64,000 nucleotides of DNA from Devosia beringensis (GTDB lineage Bacteria; Pseudomonadota; Alphaproteobacteria; Rhizobiales; Devosiaceae), in contig NZ_CP045422.1 in assembly GCF_014926585.1 (NCBI RefSeq), positions 3,502,001 through 3,566,000 on the forward strand, given 5' to 3'. A program made the position numbers and the translations under genes. This document shows positions 53,825-62,531 of the stretch, piece after piece. The notes under the pieces are model-generated. The model did no database searches. It was given only the letters and a program-made list of their open reading frames with translations, and had not been told where the DNA came from. Positions within the stretch are counted from its first letter, which is position 1. Each line of letters opens with the position of its first letter.

Positions 53825-54397
53825 ATGGCCGAGCCGGGCAAGATCATTTTCGTGCACGGCGCGTCGAGCAGTGGCAAGTCGACGATTGCGCGGGGTATCC
53901 AGGCGCGGATCGAACTGCCGTTCTGGCATATTTCCATCGACCATCTGCGCGATGCCGGTGTGTTGCCGACGGCCCGTTTCAAGAGCGGGGAATTTGACTG
54001 GAAGGCGGCGCGCAAGCCGTTCTTCGACGGATTCCACCAGTCGCTGGCGGCCTATGCTGGGGCGGGCAACAACCTGGTGCTGGAGCACATTCTCGATACT
54101 CCCGGCTGGCTGGACGAGCTGGTGGCGCTGTTTTCGCGCTTTGATGTGTTCTTTGTCGGGGTGCATTGCCCACTGCCGCTGCTGATCGAGCGCGAACAGG
54201 CGCGCGGTGACCGGCCGATCGGCAGTGCCGAACAGGATTTCCGCACCATCCATGCTGGCAAGAGTTACGATTTCGAGGTGCAGACCGACGCGGACGCCGA
54301 TGAGAATGTCGCGCGGGTGATTGCGGCCTGGAATGCCAGGACGGGGGAGTCAGTGTTCAGGCGGTTGGCGCAGGGGCAGCGGGTGGTGCGTGGATAG
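53825..54397 (+). CDS. Chloramphenicol phosphotransferase (CPT)-like P-loop kinase
   Basis: This 190-residue protein has Walker A GASSSGKST at residues 12-20. The Asp of SIDHLRDAG would be the catalytic base position in CPT. VHCPLPLLIEREQARGDRPIG followed by AEQDFRTIH is the family's lid-like segment. Members phosphorylate chloramphenicol in some actinobacteria, but most are of unknown specificity; antibiotic resistance should not be assumed. It starts 3 bp after mgtE and is probably co-transcribed. Confidence 0.75.
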   Translation: MAEPGKIIFVHGASSSGKSTIARGIQARIELPFWHISIDHLRDAGVLPTARFKSGEFDWKAARKPFFDGFHQSLAAYAGAGNNLVLEHILDTPGWLDELVALFSRFDVFFVGVHCPLPLLIEREQARGDRPIGSAEQDFRTIHAGKSYDFEVQTDADADENVARVIAAWNARTGESVFRRLAQGQRVVRG

Positions 54398-54709
54398 GGT
54401 TTAGCTGAGGCTGCATTATGCCGCCGCTCAAGCTGGGCTATCGTGGCCTTCTTGTATGGAATCGCTATCCCTCAACGATTTGCCCTTTGGGCCGGCCGCT
54501 GCCATTCGAGCTGCCACTCGAGCGTAGCTCTCATGGCCTCCTCAGCTAAAATCGCGCCACTGGCGCGATTTTGCCTTTGGCACGCTTCGGAGTGTGACAA
54601 CTTCGCCGCTTGCAAAGGATTTATGACAGGGTTAACGCTTTGATACCGGGAGTGTGGCGGAACGTTCCGCCGGCTTCCGGAGCAGTGAACGGCTGACAAG
54701 GAGCGATAT
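54398..54709 (+). other. Non-coding stretch before the 33-residue ORF
   Basis: These 312 bases contain no credible gene. The only clear structure is the AT-flanked terminator hairpin at 54548-54572. A promoter for the small ORF is not obvious. Confidence 0.5.
54548..54572. terminator. Bidirectional intrinsic terminator after the CPT-like gene
   Basis: AAAATCGCGCC (54548-54558) pairs perfectly with GGCGCGATTTT (54562-54572) around a 3-base loop, with T-tracts on both strands. Confidence 0.85.
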
Positions 54710-54811
54710 ATGCGTAGTCAACCGAGGGCCACTATGTGGCGTGCAGCAAGCTGGACAATGGTTTGCCTGCTCTCGATGGGATTGGTTTTCTCCGTGGTTG
54801 CTGGCGTTTAG
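54710..54811 (+). CDS. Small membrane peptide, 33 residues
   Basis: An ATG at 54710 follows a strong AAGGAG (54698-54703) at good spacing. The peptide starts MRSQPRATMWRAASWT and continues with a hydrophobic stretch, MVCLLSMGLVFSVVAGV, to a TAG. A basic N-terminus plus one hydrophobic helix predicts a single-pass inner-membrane peptide or a toxin-like or regulatory peptide. It is isolated by terminators on both sides (54548 and 54843). No family is recognised. Confidence 0.6.
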   Translation: MRSQPRATMWRAASWTMVCLLSMGLVFSVVAGV

Positions 54812-54842
54812 GCGCTAGAGTTTTTCACTCACAAAATTTATG

Positions 54843-54879
54843 AACGGGCGCCCGAGCCACTCGGGCGCCCGTTGCTTTT
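54843..54879 (+). terminator. Intrinsic terminator after the small membrane peptide
   Basis: A perfect 14-bp stem (54843-54856 with 54860-54873) has a 3-base CCA loop and is followed by GCTTTT. Its T-tract overlaps the leader of the next gene. Confidence 0.85.
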
Positions 54880-54894
54880 GCCGGAAGGGTGTCG

Positions 54895-55320
54895 ATGATC
54901 CACATGATCAAGCTGTGCGTGGGGGTGTCGAGCTTTGAGGAGCTCGAAAGCTACCGCAACGAGCGTGCGCATTGGTGGGGCGTCGACTATGGCGAGGACG
55001 TGCATGTGCACCGCACCCGCATGATGCCCAAGCGCGCCGCCGAGATGGAGGGCCTTGCCTCGATCTACTGGGTGATTGCCGGGCAGGTGACCTGCCGGCA
55101 GCCCATCCTGCGGCTGGCGCCCTATGAAGACGGCGAGGGCAAGAACTATTGCGACATCATCCTCGCCCCCGAGCTGATTCGGACGATTCCCTATCCCAAG
55201 CGACCGTTCCAGGGCTGGCGCTATCTTACGCCGGCCGATGCGCCGCCCGATCTGGGGGCCAATGAAAATGCCGGTTCGCTTGAACTTGCGGCGGACCTTG
55301 CCAAATTGGGACTGATCTAG
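54895..55320 (+). CDS. DUF1489 family protein
   Basis: This 141-residue protein of unknown function belongs to a family confined largely to alphaproteobacteria. The ATG at 54895 (MIHMIKLCVGVSSFEELESY) follows GGAAGGGT; the GTG two codons earlier lacks such a site. HVHRTRMMPKRAAEM and IYWVIAGQVTCRQPILRL are conserved segments. Confidence 0.88.
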   Translation: MIHMIKLCVGVSSFEELESYRNERAHWWGVDYGEDVHVHRTRMMPKRAAEMEGLASIYWVIAGQVTCRQPILRLAPYEDGEGKNYCDIILAPELIRTIPYPKRPFQGWRYLTPADAPPDLGANENAGSLELAADLAKLGLI

Positions 55321-55339
55321 CTGTTGGCAGGCGCCAATC

Positions 55340-55355
55340 TTAAGGGGCTATTAAC
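55340..55355 (+). promoter_or_regulatory. CtrA-binding box upstream of the first mipZ-like gene
   Basis: TTAAGGGGCTATTAAC is an exact match to the CtrA consensus TTAA-N7-TTAAC. It ends 53 bases before the start codon, suggesting cell-cycle control of the mipZ-like pair. Confidence 0.6.
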
Positions 55356-55408
55356 CATAGCGGCCTCTGTTAGCGGTGTGCGGCAGGCGCATTGATTTGG
55401 GGGCGGCA

Positions 55409-56269
55409 ATGGCGCGAAGCGGTGCGCATGTCATCGTGGTGGGCAATGAAAAGGGCGGTTCGGGGAAATCCACGACCGCCTTTCACCTGGCCATCTATCT
55501 GCTGCATGCCGGCTATCGCGTGGCCAGCGTGGATGTGGACAGCCGCCAGCAGACGCTGACCCATTATCTGCGCAACCGGCGCGCCTATGCGCAGGAGCGG
55601 GGGCTGACCCTGCCCAATCCGCAGCATTTCCATCTGCCATCGGCTTGGGGCGACTCGGTGCGCGAGAACGACAGGGCCGAGTTCGACGTGTTTCGGCGGG
55701 CCATTGGCGAGGTGGAGAACCGCGCCGATTTCGTCATCATCGATACGCCCGGCTTCGACACCAACCTGACCCGGCTGGCGCATTCGCTGGCCGATACGCT
55801 GGTGACCCCGGTCAATGACAGCCTGATCGACCTCAACGTTCTGGCCCGGGTGGATGCCCAGAGCGGCCAGCCGATCGAGACCAGCCATTATGCCAAGCTG
55901 GTGCAGCGGGCGCGTTCGGAGCGCCTGTCGGTGACCGGCGAGAGCGTCGACTGGGTTCTGGTGCGCAACCGCATTTCCATGCTGGGCTCGCGCAATGCGC
56001 GCCAGGTGCAGGTGACGCTGGACGCCATTGCCACGCGCTTTGGCTGCCGGGTGGCTGACGGCATTGCCGAGCGGGTGATCTTCCGCTCGCTGTTTGCCAG
56101 CGGGCTGACGGTGTTTGATCCGCTGGACGGCGACATGGGGGCCGAAGGCTCGAGCGTGTCGCATCTGGCGGCGCGGCAGGAATATCGGAACCTCGTGGCG
56201 GCGCTCAACCTGCCCATCACCCAGACCAGCGGGCAGGCCGCGGCCGAGGCGCTGCGGCTCTCCGCCTGA
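55409..56269 (+). CDS. mipZ: MipZ-like division-site positioning ATPase (copy 1)
   Basis: This 286-residue ParA/MinD-superfamily ATPase carries the deviant Walker A GNEKGGSGKST at residues 10-20, switch I near DVDSRQQTLTHYLRNRR, and Walker B IIDTPGFDTNLTRLAHSLAD. The last segment and WVLVRNRISML match Caulobacter MipZ, which forms a bipolar gradient from ParB and inhibits FtsZ near the poles. The ATG at 55409 is chosen since MARSGAHVIVVGNEKGG is the family N-terminus. A paralogue follows directly. Confidence 0.87.
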   Translation: MARSGAHVIVVGNEKGGSGKSTTAFHLAIYLLHAGYRVASVDVDSRQQTLTHYLRNRRAYAQERGLTLPNPQHFHLPSAWGDSVRENDRAEFDVFRRAIGEVENRADFVIIDTPGFDTNLTRLAHSLADTLVTPVNDSLIDLNVLARVDAQSGQPIETSHYAKLVQRARSERLSVTGESVDWVLVRNRISMLGSRNARQVQVTLDAIATRFGCRVADGIAERVIFRSLFASGLTVFDPLDGDMGAEGSSVSHLAARQEYRNLVAALNLPITQTSGQAAAEALRLSA

Positions 56270-56364
56270 GGCGAAATTAAGCGTTTAACTACTATTGACC
56301 ATGCCAAAGCTTGCCAGCCCGGCGGGAAAGCCGGACAATTGCGCCCAGAGATCGGGAGTAGGCA

Positions 56365-57273
56365 ATGGCCGGACATGGCGTACATGTCATTGTAATCGGG
56401 AATGAAAAGGGCGGGTCGGGGAAATCCACCACGGCCTTTCACCTGGCCATCCAGCTGCTCTACGAGGGCTACAAGGTGGCCACGATCGATGTCGACAGCC
56501 GGCAGCAGACGCTGACCCACTATGTGCGCAACCGCCGGGAATGGGCGCATAATCGCGGCCTCAAGGTCCCCCATACCACCCATTTCCACCTGCCGGTGTC
56601 GCGCGGGGATTCGCTCAAGGCCAATCACCGCATCGAGTTCGACCTGTTCCGGCAGGCCGTGGGGGAGGTCGAGCATGACGCCGATTTCCTCATCATCGAC
56701 ACGCCCGGCTTCGACACCAACCTGACGCGGCTGGCGCATTCGCTGGCCGATACGCTGGTGACGCCGGTCAATGACAGCCTGATCGATCTCAATGTGATGG
56801 CGCAGATGGACCCGGTGACGGGCGAGCCGCGCGAGATGAGCCATTATGCCCGGCTGGTGCAGCGCGCCCGCTCGGAGCGGCTGGCCGTGGACGGGCGGAC
56901 CTTTGACTGGGTGCTGGTGCGCAACCGCATCTCCATGCTGTCCTCGCGCAATATGCGGCAGGTGCAGACCATGCTGGAGCGCATCGCCCTGCGGCTGGGC
57001 TGCCGGGTGGCGGACGGCATTGCCGAGCGCGTCATCTTCCGGTCGCTGTTTGCCAGCGGGCTGACAGTGTTTGATCCGCTCGACGAGGACATGCTGGGCG
57101 GGCTGCCGTCGGCGTCGCATCTGAGCGCGCGGCATGAATATCGCAACCTGGTGGAGGCGCTGCACCTGCTGCGCAGCGCGCGGTCGCAGGCCCGCCTGGC
57201 GCTGGCCACGACCCTCTCCCCGCAGGCGGCAGCCGAGCAGCGCTTCGTGCATATGCTGAACAGCGAAATCTGA
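56365..57273 (+). CDS. MipZ-like division-site positioning ATPase (copy 2)
   Basis: This 302-residue paralogue keeps every motif of copy 1: GNEKGGSGKST, DVDSRQQTLTHYVRNRR, IIDTPGFDTNLTRLAHSLAD and VLVRNRISML. By eye the two are similar over nearly their full length, with divergence in the region after VPHTTHFHLPVSRGD and in a longer C-terminus (about 268-302). GGGAG lies 6 bases before the ATG. The 95-bp spacer holds TTAA-N4-TTAAC, an imperfect CtrA-like arrangement. Which copy is the functional MipZ cannot be decided here. Confidence 0.85.
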   Translation: MAGHGVHVIVIGNEKGGSGKSTTAFHLAIQLLYEGYKVATIDVDSRQQTLTHYVRNRREWAHNRGLKVPHTTHFHLPVSRGDSLKANHRIEFDLFRQAVGEVEHDADFLIIDTPGFDTNLTRLAHSLADTLVTPVNDSLIDLNVMAQMDPVTGEPREMSHYARLVQRARSERLAVDGRTFDWVLVRNRISMLSSRNMRQVQTMLERIALRLGCRVADGIAERVIFRSLFASGLTVFDPLDEDMLGGLPSASHLSARHEYRNLVEALHLLRSARSQARLALATTLSPQAAAEQRFVHMLNSEI

Positions 57274-57291
57274 GGCTAGTGTCAGGCGGGC

Positions 57292-57561
57292 TCAGCGCTC
57301 GCCGAGATCAAGCTTGATGGCGCGGGCGCCGCCGGGGGCGAAGACGTCGATATCGACGGTAACCGGCTCCTGCACCATGCGGCGGGTGCGGGCAGACAAA
57401 GCGAGGACCACGCCGAGCAGATCGCCGACGCTGCGCTTGCGCGGCAGCAGGCGCCCGGCAATGCCGGCCAGCACGCGGTTGCGCGCGGCCATGTCCTCGT
57501 TGAGCAGACTCGAGCGGCCGACAAAATTGGCCAGCTCGGTCAGGGCAGTACGTTCGCTCAT
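57292..57561 (-). CDS. Conserved-looking hypothetical protein, 89 residues
   Basis: The reading frame starts MSERTALTELANFVGRSSLL and ends DVFAPGGARAIKLDLGER. It is soluble, helical in the first two thirds and basic in the middle (GRLLPRKRSVGDLLGVVLAL). No domain is recognised. It lies between the convergent mipZ copy 2 and the carboxypeptidase gene, on the strand of the latter. The codon pattern is GC-rich at third positions like its neighbours, supporting a real gene. Confidence 0.55.
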   Translation of the reverse strand: MSERTALTELANFVGRSSLLNEDMAARNRVLAGIAGRLLPRKRSVGDLLGVVLALSARTRRMVQEPVTVDIDVFAPGGARAIKLDLGER

Positions 57562-57650
57562 TGGGCTACTCCAAACACAGGCGCCAATTTGCTTCCCCTC
57601 ATGGCCGGCGGCTCATCGGCCCCGGCTCGTCTTGTCAGTCTCGTTCCGGT

Positions 57651-59243
57651 TCAGCTCTGCATGGCCAGGCAGGCCAGGTCCTGCTGCTTGAGCTGGTTGC
57701 ACATGGCGGTGGCGTCGTCGCGGCCGCCAAAGCCGACAAAGCGGGCGCGGTAGAACACGCTGCCGTTCTTTTCGAAGCGCTCCACATAGGAGCGGAAATC
57801 ATTGAGGCCGCCGGCCTTGCCGGCTGCGTCGGCCAGCATGGCACGGGCGCTGTCTTCCGACGGTCCGGCGCCGATCTGCACAACCCAGCCGCCCGGCGTG
57901 GCGCTGACATCGGCAACCGGCACGCTGCCCGAGGTCAAAAGGTCGACCGGCTGGCCGGCTGCTGGCGCACCGGTATTGGCGGGTGGCACATAGCCCAGTG
58001 GCGCCGATGGCGGTGTCTGGCCGAGCGCGCTGGGCGGCGCGCCCAGATTATAGGTATCGCTGAGCCAGGCGCCGATGACGTCCTGGGTGGGCACCGGTGG
58101 CTGCGGGGTCTGTGAGGGTGCACCCAGCGTATTGGCGGCCTGCAGGGCCGGCTGCAGGCCGAGATCGGCCGGCATGGGCTGGGGCAGGGGCGCCGTGGTG
58201 GCGACAGCCAGCTGCGGGGCGACCTGGGCCTGCGGCTGGGCGCCATTGGCGGCCACCAGCTGTGCCAGGCGGAAGCCGGGCATGGGCATGGGCATGACAA
58301 AGACCGGACCGGCCGATGGCGACTGAGCCACGGCGACCTGGGTGGAGCCCTGGCTGCCCGGCATGGGGATCATGGCGGTGCGCAGATAATCGCCGCTGCG
58401 GCCCTTGGGCAGGTAGGAGGCGACCAGCTGACGGACTTTTTCGTCACGCGAGGCCGAGGAATTGAAGCCGAAGGCGACGACCACGATATGGCGGCCATCC
58501 TTGCGGGCGGCGGTCAGCAGGTTGGAACCGGCCGCGTTGATATAGCCGGTCTTGATGCCGTCGACGGCGCCCATATAGCCGAGCACGCGGTTGTGGTTGC
58601 CATAGGTGGACTTGCCGTAGCTGAAGCTCTTGGTCTGGAAGAACTCATAATAGCTGGGGAAGTGCTGGTAGATGGCGATGCCCAGGATGGCCTGGTCGCG
58701 CACCGTGGTCAGCTGGCCGCCATCGGGCAGGCCCGAGGCATTGCGATAGGTGGTGTTGCGCATGCCCAAGGCGCGGGCCGTGGCCGTCATGCGCTGGGCG
58801 AAATTGCTCTCGGAGCCCGAGATATGTTCGGCGATGACGCGGGCCATGTCATTGGCCGACAGGGTCACCAGCGACTTGATGGCATCTTCCACCGTGATAG
58901 TGGCGCCGGAGCGCAGGCCCAGTTTGGTGGGCACAGCCGCAGCGGCATGAGCCGAGACGGTCATCTTGGTGGAGAGCTTGAGATTGCCCGCACTCAGTTC
59001 CTGGAACAGGACATAGAGCGTCATCACCTTGGCGACCGAGGCGGGGTAGCGCCGGCTATCGGCGGCCTCCTCATAGAGCACGCTGCCGGATTTGGCATCG
59101 ACGACGATGCCGGCATATTTGCGGAGGTTTTCGATGGCCTGGGCCGGTGCCGCCACGTGGGCGCTGACCGCCAAGGCGAGCAGCACTGCAACAAGGGCGC
59201 GGGTCAGCGCAATGCGCCATGGGGATTTCGCCTGGGAAGCCAC
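57651..59243 (-). CDS. D-alanyl-D-alanine carboxypeptidase (peptidase S11) with C-terminal SPOR domain
   Basis: This penicillin-binding protein trims pentapeptide side chains. The GTG at 59243 has GGAG 6 bases upstream and gives 530 residues; a TTG at 59255 is possible. A signal peptide (ALVAVLLALAVSAHVAAPAQA) is followed by the S11 domain with SxxK (PASVAKVM), SxN (LSANDM) and KTG (DGIKTGY). A Pro/Gln/Ala-rich linker (about 310-450) leads to a SPOR domain (about 455-530) that would bind denuded glycan at the septum. Confidence 0.92.
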   Translation of the reverse strand: MASQAKSPWRIALTRALVAVLLALAVSAHVAAPAQAIENLRKYAGIVVDAKSGSVLYEEAADSRRYPASVAKVMTLYVLFQELSAGNLKLSTKMTVSAHAAAAVPTKLGLRSGATITVEDAIKSLVTLSANDMARVIAEHISGSESNFAQRMTATARALGMRNTTYRNASGLPDGGQLTTVRDQAILGIAIYQHFPSYYEFFQTKSFSYGKSTYGNHNRVLGYMGAVDGIKTGYINAAGSNLLTAARKDGRHIVVVAFGFNSSASRDEKVRQLVASYLPKGRSGDYLRTAMIPMPGSQGSTQVAVAQSPSAGPVFVMPMPMPGFRLAQLVAANGAQPQAQVAPQLAVATTAPLPQPMPADLGLQPALQAANTLGAPSQTPQPPVPTQDVIGAWLSDTYNLGAPPSALGQTPPSAPLGYVPPANTGAPAAGQPVDLLTSGSVPVADVSATPGGWVVQIGAGPSEDSARAMLADAAGKAGGLNDFRSYVERFEKNGSVFYRARFVGFGGRDDATAMCNQLKQQDLACLAMQS

Positions 59244-59652
59244 CCGGTACTCCAACTCTTACTCTCGGGCACAAAAATGCCCGTACGCAACGACAACAAC
59301 GCTTACTCAAGGACGTCCCGGGTGAGCCCCACGCGCCCAGACCGTCCAACAAGTCTTCAGTTCTACGCCCGGCGTGTTACGAATCCGTAAAATGCCATCG
59401 ATTTGTGTGACTGTGGAGAAAGTCCAGGCGCCCGAGCTGGAGGTCGCGGTCCGGCGGTCGTCCCGGACTGCGCCAGCCGGGGCTCACCGTGGCGGCACAC
59501 AATGGGATCCGCGCCGGCCTCGCCTGCGTATAAGCCTTTGAAGAGGGGGGCTTTTGTGCCGCTCACAAATTCGGGATGGATGGGGCCTTAACACAGCGCG
59601 GATTTTGCCTACATAATGGCTCCCACCAGCTGCTTCGTTTTCCTCACGACAG
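59244..59652. other. Intergenic region between the carboxypeptidase and clpS
   Basis: These 409 bases separate divergent genes and hold no credible gene. Both promoters should lie here, but no box pair stood out. A short AAGCC/GGCTT stem near 59532-59554 ends in TTTTG. Confidence 0.45.
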
Positions 59653-60069
59653 ATGATTTTTGCCATGACCTTGAATAGACGTCCCGCCACGACCGATGAG
59701 GTGCCGACCGCCAGCGGTCAGGTGCCTGGCCCCACCATGGCGGGGCCCAAGAGTGAGGATCCGGGCAAGGGTGATACCGATGCCGGGACCATCACCAAGA
59801 CCCGGCCCAAGACCAAGCGCCCGAGCCTTTATCGGGTGCTGCTGCTCAATGACGATTACACGCCGATGGAATTCGTCATTCTCGTTCTGCAGGACGTCTT
59901 CAACAAATCGCGTGAAGACGCCATGCAGATCATGCTGCACGTTCACCAAAAGGGGGTCGGTGAGTGCGGCGTATATCCATACGAGGTGGCCGAGACCAAG
60001 GTCACCCGCGTCATGGATACGGCACGCAAGAACCAGCATCCGCTGCAATGCGTGATGGAAAAGCAATAG
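59653..60069 (+). CDS. clpS: ATP-dependent Clp protease adaptor ClpS
   Basis: ClpS delivers N-degron proteins (Leu, Phe, Tyr, Trp N-termini) to ClpAP. The core spans about residues 56-138: [20 protein letters not shown], the substrate pocket [20 protein letters not shown] and [20 protein letters not shown]. The protein is 138 residues because of a Pro/Thr/Gly-rich disordered N-terminal extension. The start is either ATG 59653 or ATG 59665, neither with a clear ribosome-binding site. clpA follows after 9 bp. Confidence 0.93.
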   Translation: MIFAMTLNRRPATTDEVPTASGQVPGPTMAGPKSEDPGKGDTDAGTITKTRPKTKRPSLYRVLLLNDDYTPMEFVILVLQDVFNKSREDAMQIMLHVHQKGVGECGVYPYEVAETKVTRVMDTARKNQHPLQCVMEKQ

Positions 60070-60078
60070 GAACATCAT

Positions 60079-62418
60079 ATGCCCTCATTCTCCCGCGGAC
60101 TTGAAAAGGCTCTGCATCAGGCAATGAACCTGGCGCGCGAGCGAAACCATGAGTTCGCCACGCTCGAACACCTCTTGCTGGCCCTGACCGACGACCGTGA
60201 AACGATCGCCGTTCTGACCGGCTGCGATGTCGATGTCGACGCGCTCAAGAGCGATCTCGAGGACTTCATCAATGAAGAACTCGACAGCCTGATCGTCCCC
60301 AATGGCCAGGATGCGCGGCCGACCGCCGCGTTCCAGCGCGTTATCCAGCGCGCCGTCATCCATGTGCAGTCGTCCGGTCGCGAAGAGGTTACCGGTGCCA
60401 ATGTGCTGGTGGCGATCTTTGCCGAACGCGAAAGCCATGCCGCCTATTTCCTCGAACAGCAGGACATGAGCCGGCTGGACGCGGTCAATTTCATCAGCCA
60501 CGGCATTACCAAGTCGGGCCCGAGCGAAGAGCGCAAGGTGCATGGCGCCGAAGATGGCGAGAACCATGCCGAAGGCGGCGCCGAGGCCAAGAAGAGCTCG
60601 GCTCTGGCCGATTTTGCGGTCAACCTCAACGAGAAGGCCCGTGCCGGCAAGATCGACCCGCTGATCGGGCGCGATGCCGAACTGCGCCGCACCATCCAGG
60701 TGCTGTGCCGGCGCTCGAAGAACAACCCGCTCTATGTCGGCGATGCCGGCGTGGGCAAGACCGCCATTGCCGAGGGCCTGGCCCGCAAGATCATCGAGGG
60801 CGACGTGCCCGAGGTGCTGCGCGAAGCCGTGATCTATTCGCTCGACATGGGCTCTCTCCTGGCCGGCACGCGCTATCGCGGCGACTTCGAGGAACGTCTC
60901 AAGGCGGTGATGAAGGAGCTCGAGAAGATGCCGAATTCGGTGCTCTTCATCGACGAGATCCACACCATGATCGGGGCCGGCGCGACCTCGGGCGGGGCGC
61001 TCGACGCGTCCAACCTGCTCAAGCCCGCGCTCGCGAGTGGTGCGATCCGCTGCATCGGCTCGACCACCTACAAGGAATACCGCCAGTTCTTCGAGAAGGA
61101 CCGGGCCCTGGTCCGGCGCTTCCAGAAGATCGACGTCAATGAGCCCACGATCCCGGACGCCATCGAGATCGTCAAAGGCCTGCGCCCCTATTTCGAAGAG
61201 TTCCACAAGATCAAGTATACCGACGAGGCCCTCAAGGCCGCAGTCGAGCTCAGCGCGCGCTATATCAATGACCGCAAGCTGCCCGACAAGGCGATCGACG
61301 TGCTCGACGAGACGGGTGCCGGCCAGATGCTGCTGACCCCGGACAAGCGCAAGAAGATCATCGATGTCGAGGACATCGAGGCGACCATTGCCACCATTGC
61401 CCGCATTCCCCCCAAATCGGTCTCCAAGTCCGATGCGGAAATGCTGGGCAGCCTTGAGACCAATCTCAAGACCGTGGTGTTCGGCCAGGATGCAGCGATC
61501 ACGGCTCTGTCCTCGGCGATCAAGCTGGCCCGTGCCGGCCTGCGCGAACCGGAAAAGCCGATCGGGTCGTACCTGTTCACCGGGCCGACCGGCGTGGGCA
61601 AGACCGAGGCGGCCAAGCAGCTTGCCGACACCCTGGGCGTGGAGCTTCTGCGCTTCGACATGTCGGAATACATGGAGCGCCACACCGTCAGCCGTCTGAT
61701 CGGCGCCCCGCCGGGCTATGTCGGCTTCGATCAGGGCGGCCTGCTGACCGATGGCGTCGATCAGAACCCGCATTGCGTGGTGCTGCTGGACGAAATCGAG
61801 AAGGCCCATCCCGACCTCTACAACATCCTGTTGCAGGTGATGGACCATGGCAAGCTGACCGATCACACCGGCAAGTCGGTGGATTTCCGCAATGTCATCC
61901 TGATCATGACGTCCAATGTGGGCGCCATGGAGCTGGCCAAGAGCCCGATCGGCTTTGGGCGCAAGCGCGAGCAGGGCGACGACGAAGAGGCGATCAACCG
62001 CCTGTTCAGCCCGGAATTCCGCAACCGGCTGGATGCGATTATCTCGTTTGCGCCGCTGCCCCGTGAAGTGGTCCGTCGCGTGGTCGAGAAGTTCGTGCTG
62101 CAGCTGGAAGGCCAGCTGGCCGAGCGCAATGTCACCATCGTGCTGCAGCCCGCTGCCGCCGACTGGCTGGCCGAACGCGGCTATGATGAACGCATGGGCG
62201 CGCGGCCACTTGGCCGGGTGATCCAGGAATACATCAAGAAGCCGCTGGCTGAAGAGGTGCTGTTCGGCGAACTGGTCAATGGCGGCACGGTCACCGTGGC
62301 CGTGGTCGGCGAAGGCAAGGATGCCAAGCTCGAGCTGATCGCGGCGCCGCCGCGGGCCGCCAAGCCCAAGGCCCTGCCCAAGCCGAAAAAGCCCAAGGCC
62401 ACCGTCGACAAGGACTGA
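60079..62418 (+). CDS. clpA: ATP-dependent Clp protease ATP-binding subunit ClpA
   Basis: This 779-residue Hsp100 unfoldase feeds substrates to ClpP. An N-terminal repeat domain that binds ClpS (about 1-145) is followed by AAA+ D1 with GDAGVGKTAIAEG (about residue 218) and D2 with GPTGVGKTEAAK (about 505). The ClpP-docking loop IGF is present as SPIGFGRKRE (about 620). The C-terminus is a Lys/Pro/Ala-rich tail. It forms an operon with clpS and ends in a strong terminator. Confidence 0.96.
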   Translation: MPSFSRGLEKALHQAMNLARERNHEFATLEHLLLALTDDRETIAVLTGCDVDVDALKSDLEDFINEELDSLIVPNGQDARPTAAFQRVIQRAVIHVQSSGREEVTGANVLVAIFAERESHAAYFLEQQDMSRLDAVNFISHGITKSGPSEERKVHGAEDGENHAEGGAEAKKSSALADFAVNLNEKARAGKIDPLIGRDAELRRTIQVLCRRSKNNPLYVGDAGVGKTAIAEGLARKIIEGDVPEVLREAVIYSLDMGSLLAGTRYRGDFEERLKAVMKELEKMPNSVLFIDEIHTMIGAGATSGGALDASNLLKPALASGAIRCIGSTTYKEYRQFFEKDRALVRRFQKIDVNEPTIPDAIEIVKGLRPYFEEFHKIKYTDEALKAAVELSARYINDRKLPDKAIDVLDETGAGQMLLTPDKRKKIIDVEDIEATIATIARIPPKSVSKSDAEMLGSLETNLKTVVFGQDAAITALSSAIKLARAGLREPEKPIGSYLFTGPTGVGKTEAAKQLADTLGVELLRFDMSEYMERHTVSRLIGAPPGYVGFDQGGLLTDGVDQNPHCVVLLDEIEKAHPDLYNILLQVMDHGKLTDHTGKSVDFRNVILIMTSNVGAMELAKSPIGFGRKREQGDDEEAINRLFSPEFRNRLDAIISFAPLPREVVRRVVEKFVLQLEGQLAERNVTIVLQPAAADWLAERGYDERMGARPLGRVIQEYIKKPLAEEVLFGELVNGGTVTVAVVGEGKDAKLELIAAPPRAAKPKALPKPKKPKATVDKD

Positions 62419-62436
62419 TGTCCTCAGTCCAATCAG

Positions 62437-62466
62437 AAAAAGGCCCGGAGCGATCCGGGCCTTTTT
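62437..62466 (+). terminator. Intrinsic terminator after clpA
   Basis: A 13-bp stem including A-T pairs (62437-62449 with 62454-62466) closes a GCGA loop; its GC core is GGCCCGGA/TCCGGGCC, followed by five T. It also faces the end of the convergent kinase gene. Confidence 0.9.
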
Positions 62467-62531
62467 GTTTGCGGGACTTCGGGGAGACCCGAGCGCGGTC
62501 AGCCGGGCTCGATCAAAAAGTTCGGTTGGGG

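Noticed and set aside
54443-54643. 66-codon open frame upstream of the small membrane peptide
   Set aside because: It runs through the terminator hairpin at 54548-54572, has no ribosome-binding site and a Cys/Ala-rich translation without a pattern.
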